From the NCBI GenBank assembly GCA_030592085.1, contig JAUUZV010000004.1:1-26886 (forward strand): 26,886 bases of DNA, given 5' to 3'. The position numbers were made by a program, and so were the translations under genes. The notes under the pieces are model-generated. The model worked only from the letters and a program-made list of their open reading frames with translations. It had not been told where the DNA came from and searched no databases. Below, piece by piece: positions 16,212 to 23,960 of this stretch (its first letter is position 1; each line of letters begins with the position of its first letter). Source of the stretch: Clostridia bacterium (GTDB taxonomy: Bacteria > Bacillota > Clostridia > DUPQ01).

Positions 16212-18042
16212 TCCTTATCTTGATAGTTTTAGAAATACTGAGGATGAGTTAAGTCAGTTTGTTTATGAGCTTTGCGAAAATAAACTAGAAATTGCAGAAA
16301 AAAAGCAAAAAGAAATAACGTCTGTATTAGAGTGGGAAGAATATAAAAAAGAATTAAAAGAAAAACTGCTTTATAGTATAGGTGGATTAGATTTTATTAA
16401 AACATCATTAAATCCTGTAGTTACAGGAACTCTTAACAAAAAAGATTACGAAATAAGAAAAGTGGTTTTTCAAAGCCACCATAATTTTTATGTTACGGGA
16501 AATTTATATGTTCCTAATAATATTAAAGGAAAAGCAGCAGCCATTATATTTGTATGTGGGCATAGTAAACTTTCAAAAGCAGAACCAAAATACCAATTAG
16601 CAGCAATTGAATTAGCAATAAATGGGTTTGTTGTTTTTATAATTGACCCACCTGGTCAAGGAGAAACGGAGATTAACCCGCATAATAAAGAAATTAAATG
16701 GGGAACACAAGAACATTCATACTATGGATTAGCTTGTACTTTAATGGGTAGAAATATTATTAGCTATTTTATTTGGAATATTATAAGAGCAGTTGATTAC
16801 TTAGAAACTCTTGCTTTTGTTGATCATAAAAAAATAGGAATTTCCGGAAATTCTGGCGGTGGAACACAATCATCCTATGCTTTTTGCTTAGAAGATAGAA
16901 TAAAAGTTGCTGCAATAGGCTGTTATATAACTGGACGAAAACAATATTTGCGATTAGGACATGCCCACGATAGCGAACAAAACATTTATAATTGTATGGA
17001 AATGGGATTTGATTACAGTGAATTTATCACAGCTGCTAGTCCTAAACCTGTTATGGTGCTTTCACAACAATATGATTTTTTCCCCATAGAAGGTGCCATT
17101 GAGTCAGTTAAAAAAGCTAAAAGAATATACTCTCTATATGGAAAAGAAGAAAATGTAACACATGTTATTGATAAGCAAGTTCATGGTTTGTCAGATATAT
17201 TGAGAAATAATCTTGTTAAATGGTTTGTGAAACACTTTAAAGATGACAATTATGTTTCACGCGACCCATATCCTTACCTTGAAACAACTTTAAATCTCCA
17301 ATGTACTGGTACAGGTCAAATTATTGATGAGTATCCAAATAGTGTTAGATTAGAGAATTTGATTTATAAAGAGTACTTATATAAAAAGGAAAGAAAGACA
17401 CCACTACTTGAGAGAATAAATAAAGTATTTCCAATAAGCCAAAAAGAAGGATTATTACTAGAAAGAAGACTTCATTCTTTTAACTTTAAAGGATATAAAG
17501 GAGAAAAAGTATTTTATTTAACAGAAAACAAAGTAACGGCTGGTGGAATATATTTCTATGGTAAAAAGAGTAATGAATGCACATATCTATTATTTGAAGA
17601 TGGAAGTAATGAAATTAAGTTACAAACTGATAAAATTCTAAAAGGGTTACAAAAAGGTGATGTTTTTGTTATAGATACTAGAGGAATGGGAGCATTTAAG
17701 AACAAAGCAATTAATGAAACTGTCTATTACTCTTTTTTTGGAACTATTAATAAATTGGCAAATGATGCTTTAATGGGCGGAACTTCATATCTTGCAATGC
17801 AGCTTCACGACTTATTAACAGGATTAAAAGTAACAGAAAAAAACATTTCAATAATTGCATATGGAAAACAAACACTTGTTGCTTTGTTAGCGGGAAAAAT
17901 ATCAACCCAGATAACAAAGGTAGTAACAGTAAATGGAATTACTTCATTTGAACAAATTATGAAATGTAATTATGAATTTGTTCCAGAGATTGAAGTTTTT
18001 AATATGGCAGCGTATTTTGATGTAGAAGAATTAATGATATAA
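16201..18042 (+). CDS. Second bimodular alpha/beta hydrolase, paralogous to the upstream one
   Basis: 613 aa, cytoplasmic by absence of a signal. The architecture is the same as its upstream neighbour: helical leader, alpha/beta hydrolase with elbow GNSGG (Ser218), probable Asp292 (SQQYD) and His328 (VHGL), then a C-terminal domain (about 400-613) with IIAYGKQTLVALLAG where an elbow would be. Sequence identity to the first copy is modest (shared D-P-P-G, SGGGT and R-A-V/I-DYLET-type stretches), which suggests an old duplication with different substrates. The start ATG at 16201 has GAGAGGAAA upstream and overlaps the previous stop. It is probably a carbohydrate esterase; family-level only. Confidence 0.78.
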   Translation: MKFNPYLDSFRNTEDELSQFVYELCENKLEIAEKKQKEITSVLEWEEYKKELKEKLLYSIGGLDFIKTSLNPVVTGTLNKKDYEIRKVVFQSHHNFYVTGNLYVPNNIKGKAAAIIFVCGHSKLSKAEPKYQLAAIELAINGFVVFIIDPPGQGETEINPHNKEIKWGTQEHSYYGLACTLMGRNIISYFIWNIIRAVDYLETLAFVDHKKIGISGNSGGGTQSSYAFCLEDRIKVAAIGCYITGRKQYLRLGHAHDSEQNIYNCMEMGFDYSEFITAASPKPVMVLSQQYDFFPIEGAIESVKKAKRIYSLYGKEENVTHVIDKQVHGLSDILRNNLVKWFVKHFKDDNYVSRDPYPYLETTLNLQCTGTGQIIDEYPNSVRLENLIYKEYLYKKERKTPLLERINKVFPISQKEGLLLERRLHSFNFKGYKGEKVFYLTENKVTAGGIYFYGKKSNECTYLLFEDGSNEIKLQTDKILKGLQKGDVFVIDTRGMGAFKNKAINETVYYSFFGTINKLANDALMGGTSYLAMQLHDLLTGLKVTEKNISIIAYGKQTLVALLAGKISTQITKVVTVNGITSFEQIMKCNYEFVPEIEVFNMAAYFDVEELMI

Positions 18043-18070
18043 TAACATTAATAAAAGGGGGTTAAATAAT

Positions 18071-18688
18071 ATGGCAAAATTATATTTTAGATATGCTGTA
18101 ATGAATGCAGGTAAATCAACACAATTATTACAAATTGCACATGATTATGAAATTAATAATAATGAAAAGATTTTAGTTTTAAAACCAGAAGTAGATACTA
18201 AGGCAGATACAATGATTGTAACAAGAATAGGTTATGATGCTTTAACAAGAGAATGCAATTTTTTAATAAAAAAACAAGAGAGATGGCTATTTGATAAAAT
18301 AGAAAGCCTTGATAGCATTGCAATTGTGTTAATTGATGAAGCTCAATTTTTAACAAAAGAAAATGTATGGGATTTAGCAAGAGTAGTAACAGAACTTTCA
18401 ATACCAGTTATTTGTTTTGGATTAAAATGTGACTTTAGAGGACACCCTTTCCCAGGTAGTACATATTTATTTGCACTAGCACAAGATATTGAAGAAGTAA
18501 CAACTAGAGCAATATGTAGAAAAAGCCAGAAACCAGTAAAAGCTACTGTTAATATGAGACTTGTTAATGGACGACCTGTTTTTAGTGGTGATCAAGTTTC
18601 AATTGAAGATGAAGACGTTGTTCATTATGAACCTGTATCTCTTAAAGAATTTATGAAAAGATTTATTAAAGCTGGTGAAAAATATTAA
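18071..18688 (+). CDS. tdk: Thymidine kinase, type II
   Basis: Phosphorylates thymidine to dTMP in the salvage pathway. It has 205 aa. The P-loop is MNAGKST (11-17), the catalytic Glu is in DEAQF (89-93), and CFGLKCDFRGHPFPGS is the family lid region, closest in pattern to the E. coli-like class. The structural zinc site looks lost: only Cys149 remains in TTRAICRKSQK, where two Cys are usual, and the C-terminal Cys pair is absent (VHYEPVSLKEF). The ATG at 18071 has a run of five G as ribosome binding site. It sits 28 nt after the esterase gene inside a carbohydrate gene cluster, probably as an operon passenger. Confidence 0.93.
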   Translation: MAKLYFRYAVMNAGKSTQLLQIAHDYEINNNEKILVLKPEVDTKADTMIVTRIGYDALTRECNFLIKKQERWLFDKIESLDSIAIVLIDEAQFLTKENVWDLARVVTELSIPVICFGLKCDFRGHPFPGSTYLFALAQDIEEVTTRAICRKSQKPVKATVNMRLVNGRPVFSGDQVSIEDEDVVHYEPVSLKEFMKRFIKAGEKY

Positions 18689-18742
18689 TACAAATTAGTC
18701 TAATCATTAACATATATACATTATTATAAGGGGGAAAAACAG

Positions 18743-19801
18743 ATGTTTACACAAGGTTTAGGAAACTTATATCAATTAACTAATGCAAAAACCAGATCAA
18801 TTTGTGCAGAAAATCCAACAGGACAAAAAGGTAATGGCGCAAAAGCTGCTGCCACTGGTGCTAGCCAGGAAATGGGTAAAGGATGGAAATGTAAACCATG
18901 TATTACAGTAAAAGCTGGGGAAACAGCTGTTTTAGCTAATGTTTCAGGTAGTGGTGTAATAAGACATATTTGGATGACAGCTGATTCTAGAATGTTACGA
19001 GCTGGAGTTCTACGATTTTATTGGGATAATGAAGCAATTCCTTCTATTGAAGTTCCTTTTGGTGATTTCTTTGGAATGGGTCTTGAAAGAAGATTCGATT
19101 TAAATTCATTACCCGTTGTTTGTAATCCAGATGGAGGGATGAATTGTTATTGGCCCATGCCTTTTAGAAAAGGTTTTAAAATTACATTTACAAATGAGTA
19201 TAATGAAGATGTACACGGGTTTTTCTTTCAAATAACATATGATGAACAAGAAGTCGACAATAGTGCTGGTTATTTTCATGCATCTTGGAGAAGGTCAATT
19301 ACTACAAGGAAAACCCCAGAGCATATTATTATAGACAATATTATAGGAAAAGGACAATATGTTGGAACATCTCTTTCTTGGATGCAATATTCAGATTGCT
19401 GGTGGGGAGAAGGTGAAATAAAGTTCTTTATGGATGGGGATGGTGAGTATCCAACTATTTGTGGAACAGGAACAGAAGATTATTTTGGCGGTGCCTGGAA
19501 TTTTGGAGGTAATTACAAAGATACTTTTGGACGACATTATAGTACACCATTTTTAGGGTTTCCTTATAGTGAAAGGCAAGAAGGAAAAGTTCCAAAACAC
19601 AGTATGTATCGTTGGCATGTAATGGATCCAATTCGATTTGATAATAATTTAAAAGTAACAATTCAAGCACTTGGATGGTGGCCAGAGGGAAAATATCAGC
19701 CATTAACAGAAGATATTTCATCTGTTGCATATTGGTATCAAACCGAACCTCATCAAGAGTTTTTTAAATTACCAGTAAAAAGTGAAAGGTGGGGACGCTA
19801 A
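18743..19801 (+). CDS. DUF2961 / GH172 family glycoside hydrolase
   Basis: 352 aa, with no signal peptide. It matches the DUF2961 family, now GH172, whose known members act on fructofuranose linkages (difructose dianhydride I, alpha-D-fructofuranosides) and on D-arabinofuran chains. Landmarks are GVIRHIWMT (71-79), EVPFGDFFGMG (103-113), NCYWPMPFRKG, the GEGEIKFFMDGDGEYP strand and GTGTEDYFGGAW (241-252). The acidic catalytic residues probably lie in those last two motifs (candidates Glu225 and Glu245). AAGGGGG precedes the ATG. The stop overlaps the transporter start (TAATG). The exact sugar is open. Confidence 0.88.
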   Translation: MFTQGLGNLYQLTNAKTRSICAENPTGQKGNGAKAAATGASQEMGKGWKCKPCITVKAGETAVLANVSGSGVIRHIWMTADSRMLRAGVLRFYWDNEAIPSIEVPFGDFFGMGLERRFDLNSLPVVCNPDGGMNCYWPMPFRKGFKITFTNEYNEDVHGFFFQITYDEQEVDNSAGYFHASWRRSITTRKTPEHIIIDNIIGKGQYVGTSLSWMQYSDCWWGEGEIKFFMDGDGEYPTICGTGTEDYFGGAWNFGGNYKDTFGRHYSTPFLGFPYSERQEGKVPKHSMYRWHVMDPIRFDNNLKVTIQALGWWPEGKYQPLTEDISSVAYWYQTEPHQEFFKLPVKSERWGR

Positions 19802-20943
19802 TGATGACGGTTATTCAAATATTAATTATATTTCTGGTCCCATATTTAATTATAGTAGGACAAAGAAAATTTAAAATTATTAGAATATTAAGTCCAATTT
19901 TAATAGCATACGGTGTTGGTATTCTATGGGGAATTCTTGAAGGAATTCCTCTAGATCGCGATTTATCTATGACTATATCAGAAATTTGTGTTCCCCTTGC
20001 AATTCCACTAATTTTATTTTCTGCTGATTTTAAAAAGTTTATGCACTCAGCAAAAGCAACTATTAAATCTTTTGTATTAGTTATTGTGGCAGCGTTTAGT
20101 AGTGCCCTTTTAACTGGTATCTTTTTAAATAGTCAATTAGCAGAAGCCTCTAAAATTTCAGGAATGTTAGTAGGGTGTTATACTGGTGGAACTCCAAATT
20201 TAATGGCAATTGGAATGGGTTTAAGTATAAGTGAGGAAACATTAATAGTAGTTAACACTAGTGATATGTTATTAGGTGCAATTTTCTTCTTACTTCTTAT
20301 TAGTGTTATGAAACCTCTTTTATCAAAGTTTTTAAAACCATATAAACATGAGGATATTGTGGAACAGGCAGAAGAAAGAATCTATTTTAGAGATTTAGAG
20401 AAAAAAGAAAAAATCGTGGCAGTTAAACAGTCTTCGATAATATTAATAATTTGTGTTGCAGTATTAGGACTTGCGGTTGGTATAGCAATGCTTATTACAG
20501 GAAAAATGGATGTTGCTATTATTATGCTATTGGTTACAACTGCTGGAATTATTGGTTCCTTTAGTAAAAAAGTCAGAAAAGTTAAATACACATATGAGAT
20601 TGGACAGTATATTATATTAGTTTTTTCAATGGCTCTAGGAACAACTGTTAATTTACAAGAAATGCTAAAAGCATCACCAACAATTTTACTTTATGTTGCA
20701 GTTACTATGTTTGGAGCAATTATTCTCCATCTAATTTTAGCGAAAATATTTAGAATTGACGTTGATACTGCTATTATTACTATGACAGCAGGCGTTTATG
20801 GACCAGCATTCGTAGTTCCTGTAGCAGATGCAATTAAGAACAAGGAAGTAATTGTTGCAGGTTTAACCTGTGGATTGGTTGGATATGCTGTTGGTAACTA
20901 TTTAGGATATTTAGTTCATTATCTAGTTACTTTGCTTTTATAA
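19801..20943 (+). CDS. DUF819 family multi-pass membrane protein, putative transporter
   Basis: 380 aa with about ten or more hydrophobic segments. The pattern resembles DUF819 (YjcL-like) proteins, including the conserved small-residue loop VGCYTGGTPNLMAIGMG and its C-terminal counterpart MTAGVYGPAFVVPVADAI, which suggests two inverted structural repeats of a transporter. A hydrophilic loop (about 180-210) separates the halves. I chose ATG 19801, which shares a base with the GH172 stop and has AAGGTGGGG upstream; a GTG at 19789 is a weaker option. Coupling to GH172 suggests transport of its substrate or product. That is inference, as DUF819 has no firmly known substrate. Confidence 0.75.
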   Translation: MMTVIQILIIFLVPYLIIVGQRKFKIIRILSPILIAYGVGILWGILEGIPLDRDLSMTISEICVPLAIPLILFSADFKKFMHSAKATIKSFVLVIVAAFSSALLTGIFLNSQLAEASKISGMLVGCYTGGTPNLMAIGMGLSISEETLIVVNTSDMLLGAIFFLLLISVMKPLLSKFLKPYKHEDIVEQAEERIYFRDLEKKEKIVAVKQSSIILIICVAVLGLAVGIAMLITGKMDVAIIMLLVTTAGIIGSFSKKVRKVKYTYEIGQYIILVFSMALGTTVNLQEMLKASPTILLYVAVTMFGAIILHLILAKIFRIDVDTAIITMTAGVYGPAFVVPVADAIKNKEVIVAGLTCGLVGYAVGNYLGYLVHYLVTLLL

Positions 20944-22831
20944 TTTCAAAAACAAACTCTGAAGATGCAATTGGTGAAATTGTTAAAAAACTAATTCTAG
21001 TAAGATGATTTCCCCAATTGCTAATCAAACGTTCATCAGTCAGTGTAATAATTTCGCTGCTAAATTTTAATAAAGTACTATCATAAATTAAATGTGTTTC
21101 ACCAATGCAAAGAGTATTAGGTGATACAATTTTTATAGAACATGGTGTTAGAAATGAAAACTCAACTTCTGCTTTTTTATGATATAGTGAAACATTGTCA
21201 ACAATACTAACTGAACTTTCTTTATCTCTAATTAATGATGCAGTTCTAATTAAATTACTAATTCCAATATTCTCAGAATATGCTTTTTTTAAGTTCATTG
21301 ATAAAGAGGTTTTTAAATCATTATGACTATAGTAAACATCAGTAGCTTTATAAAAATGACCTACCTCTTGATGTTGATTGTCTATGCTTGGAACATTATG
21401 GTATTTTGATTGCATTGTCCAAAGAGAATATCTTTCTAGGCTAAAGGTTTTATGTGAATATATTTCTACACCTGCATCTACAAGTATAGGTTTTGCATCA
21501 AAGAAAACAATAACATTTCCCACATCGTTATGATTATGGCTTTCATCATTGTGCCCGCCTTTACATGATAAAAAGAAACCTCTTTCACTTCCTTTAGTTT
21601 CTCTAGCGGTCATTACTTGACAATTTTCATAATAATTAGCTATAGGTAAATAGTCTATTAGAGTAGTATCTTGTAAATAAAAATTATTTTTTATTAGTTC
21701 GTGGTGGAATGCATAATATAATATATTATCAATAGAAGTTCCTTTTATTAATTGAGGGAAAAAACTACTTTCATTATAAAATTTTAAAGCAAAACGAAGT
21801 AATGTCTCATTTTCTGTTTGCCTAGCATATTTTACAATTTTATTGTTTAAGCAAACATTCTTCATGTTTGAGTCAGCAAAATTAATAAAATTACCGTTTC
21901 CAATGTATGCTTTATACATGAACTCACCCATTTTATTGATTTTGTCTTCTTTGCTTATATCAATTTGTCCATTTGTAGCTATTGATAAAATTTCTAAATA
22001 ATCCATGAGAGTTCCAGGTGCCATAAACCAATAGCCATTTCCTTCATCACAACATCCATCATCTGAATAATAATTAATATAATTATCAATGATTTCCATA
22101 GATTTTAAAACACCAGCTTGCCTTTTCTTATAATCCTCTTCAATAAATAATATTGCCAAAAGTGAATGATAAGTACAGTGAGGAGTCCAATTGTTTATGG
22201 GATGTAAAATATTCATTACTGGGTTTATTTTTCTAGTATAGGCCATCCACCAAATATCTGTGCGTTCATAAAAAGGTGTCAACACTCTTTTTTTTACTTC
22301 TCTTACAATCATTTTTCGTAAATTTATATCAATTGAATCTAATTGACTACCTAATAGATATAGAAAATAAGCCAAAGAAGAAGCTTTGTTAGATGAAGAT
22401 AAATCAATAACAGGATCATCTTTATCAGGGAAAATACAAGGCCATGAAGATGACATATACAAACAGGCAGGATTATACCATATAGTTTCTTCACAAAGTT
22501 GAAAAATACCATTAACTACCTGATCTATGAAACGTCCTTTATATTCTGAACATTCTGCAAAAACACAAGATGAAAGGGCTTGAAAGTTTTCATTAGCTCT
22601 AACAATGTAATGTTGAGGAGTATTTCCTTTAGAAAAATCTATATATTTTGAAGCAGAGGTATTTAGAAAGTCATAATTTAAAAATTGCTCACCACGTGAG
22701 ATTAATGCATCTTTTATTTTTTTAGGGATTTTCTCCCATTTGTCCCGCTGATTTGCTGCTGGATATGGAGTAAAACATTCTTTTGATAGTAACAACGAAT
22801 GTAGTGTTTCTTTATATTTATCAACTAACAT
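20927..22831 (-). CDS. Heparinase II/III-like protein
   Basis: 634 aa, soluble, with no signal peptide from the chosen start. The N-terminal two thirds is alpha-helical (alpha/alpha toroid type) with motifs such as WWMAYTRKINPVMN and CCDEGNGYWFMAPG. The C-terminal part is the heparinase II/III beta domain, marked by GHNDESHNHNDVGN and VVFFDAKPILVDAG-like residues at about 425-445, where catalytic and metal-binding His lie. Such proteins are polysaccharide lyases or related uronate-acting enzymes. The start ATG at 22831 has AAGGGGAAG upstream; longer readings (to 22951) overlap the divergent promoter and gene. Its 3' end overlaps the convergent DUF819 gene by 17 nt. Confidence 0.85.
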   Translation of the reverse strand: MLVDKYKETLHSLLLSKECFTPYPAANQRDKWEKIPKKIKDALISRGEQFLNYDFLNTSASKYIDFSKGNTPQHYIVRANENFQALSSCVFAECSEYKGRFIDQVVNGIFQLCEETIWYNPACLYMSSSWPCIFPDKDDPVIDLSSSNKASSLAYFLYLLGSQLDSIDINLRKMIVREVKKRVLTPFYERTDIWWMAYTRKINPVMNILHPINNWTPHCTYHSLLAILFIEEDYKKRQAGVLKSMEIIDNYINYYSDDGCCDEGNGYWFMAPGTLMDYLEILSIATNGQIDISKEDKINKMGEFMYKAYIGNGNFINFADSNMKNVCLNNKIVKYARQTENETLLRFALKFYNESSFFPQLIKGTSIDNILYYAFHHELIKNNFYLQDTTLIDYLPIANYYENCQVMTARETKGSERGFFLSCKGGHNDESHNHNDVGNVIVFFDAKPILVDAGVEIYSHKTFSLERYSLWTMQSKYHNVPSIDNQHQEVGHFYKATDVYYSHNDLKTSLSMNLKKAYSENIGISNLIRTASLIRDKESSVSIVDNVSLYHKKAEVEFSFLTPCSIKIVSPNTLCIGETHLIYDSTLLKFSSEIITLTDERLISNWGNHLTRISFLTISPIASSEFVFEIIKAK

Positions 22832-22859
22832 AAGCTTCCCCTTAATGATGTTTTTCTTT

Positions 22860-22888
22860 AGTATAGATGAATATGATATAATTATCAA
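22860..22888 (-). promoter_or_regulatory. Promoter of the heparinase-like gene
   Basis: Minus strand TTGATA (22888-22883), a 17-nt spacer and TATACT (22865-22860). It overlaps the -10 region of the opposite-strand lipoprotein promoter, so the two promoters face each other and may compete. Confidence 0.65.
22874..22882 (+). promoter_or_regulatory. Extended -10 promoter of the PASTA lipoprotein gene
   Basis: TGATATAAT (TG at 22874-22875, TATAAT at 22877-22882), 19 nt before the start codon at 22902, with no good -35. The very short leader still contains the AAAGGAAAG ribosome binding site. Confidence 0.45.
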
Positions 22889-22901
22889 TGAAAGGAAAGC
22901 G

Positions 22902-23960
22902 ATGTATAATAATAAAAAAACAGTCATGATATTTTTACTAGTTATTACCATTTGTTTAATTATGGTAGGTTGTCAAACAAGTGAAGATATTCCTACAATT
23001 ACAACTACATTTTTAAACCCTACATCAGTTTCTTCTCAAACTATATCAACTACAAGCAGTAACACAACTAATAATAACCAAACCACAGGTTCTACAAATT
23101 CTCAAATTATAACAACTACAACTACAAAGGCTATAACAACTTCTCCAATTGAAAACATTACAGTTCCTAATTTCATTGGTATGAATATGACACAATTAGA
23201 AGAAAGTGGAATGATAATCAATAAGGTATATCAATATAGTCGTGATATATTAAAAGATATAGTCATTTCTCAAAGTATAAAAGAGGGATTGATTGTTGAA
23301 AAAAATCAAGAAATTATTTTAACTGTTTCAGATGGACTCCCTATAATTACATATGGTTATGATCTAACTACATTAAATGTGCCAAGTGAATATACCCATG
23401 GACAATATTATTTTACAATTAATCAATATGATAATAATGTTTTTTTGCGAATAATTAATGGAATTGTAGTAACACATCAATTAATTATTACTGACTGTCA
23501 TTCCATGTTATTTGACCAAAATGAAACAATCTATTATCAAAAAATTAGTGATAAAAATCTTTATTCATTTAATCTTTCTTCAAGGGAAAACAAAAAAATT
23601 GTAAATGAAGTAGTTAATGAGTATCACCTAAATGAAACCACGCTTTTTTATGCTACTAATACACAAGTAAAAGCATATTCAATCTCCTCTCAAAACATAA
23701 CAACTATTGCATCTGTTAAAACTACATTTTTTCAAGTCGTTAATCATTTATATTATTTATCAAATGAAAACGGGAATACATACTTGTATGAATATAATGG
23801 AACTACAAATAAAAAGTTATTAGAAGCACCAATTAGTTCATTTATAATTCATGACTTTAGAGCATATTACTATGAAAATAATAACCTTTTTTATGTAGAT
23901 TTATTAAACGGACAAAGTTATCAAGCAACAAGTGAACAACAAGCACAATTATATTTCTAA
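22902..23960 (+). CDS. PASTA-domain lipoprotein with Thr/Ser/Asn-rich stalk
   Basis: 352 aa. A lipoprotein signal peptide ends in LIMVGC with lipidated Cys24. Residues 25-84 form a stalk dominated by Thr, Ser and Asn. One PASTA domain (about 86-148: VPNFIGM, QLEESGMIINKV, SIKEGLIVEKNQEIILTVSDG) follows. The C-terminal 200 residues contain repeated short units such as NLYSFNLSS, YYLSNENGNTYLYEYNG and NLFYVDLLNG, like DUF5050 or beta-propeller repeats. PASTA domains usually bind muropeptides or mediate wall localisation in PBPs and Ser/Thr kinases. Start choice: AAAGGAAAG before ATG 22902. It is divergent from the heparinase gene and convergent with the EamA gene (4-nt overlap). Function unknown. 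Confidence 0.8.
   Translation: MYNNKKTVMIFLLVITICLIMVGCQTSEDIPTITTTFLNPTSVSSQTISTTSSNTTNNNQTTGSTNSQIITTTTTKAITTSPIENITVPNFIGMNMTQLEESGMIINKVYQYSRDILKDIVISQSIKEGLIVEKNQEIILTVSDGLPIITYGYDLTTLNVPSEYTHGQYYFTINQYDNNVFLRIINGIVVTHQLIITDCHSMLFDQNETIYYQKISDKNLYSFNLSSRENKKIVNEVVNEYHLNETTLFYATNTQVKAYSISSQNITTIASVKTTFFQVVNHLYYLSNENGNTYLYEYNGTTNKKLLEAPISSFIIHDFRAYYYENNNLFYVDLLNGQSYQATSEQQAQLYF

Noticed and set aside
22832..22951. N-terminal extension of the heparinase-like protein containing a hydrophobic segment that looks like a signal anchor
   Set aside because: The extension overlaps the divergent lipoprotein gene and both promoters; a strong ribosome binding site sits directly before ATG 22831.
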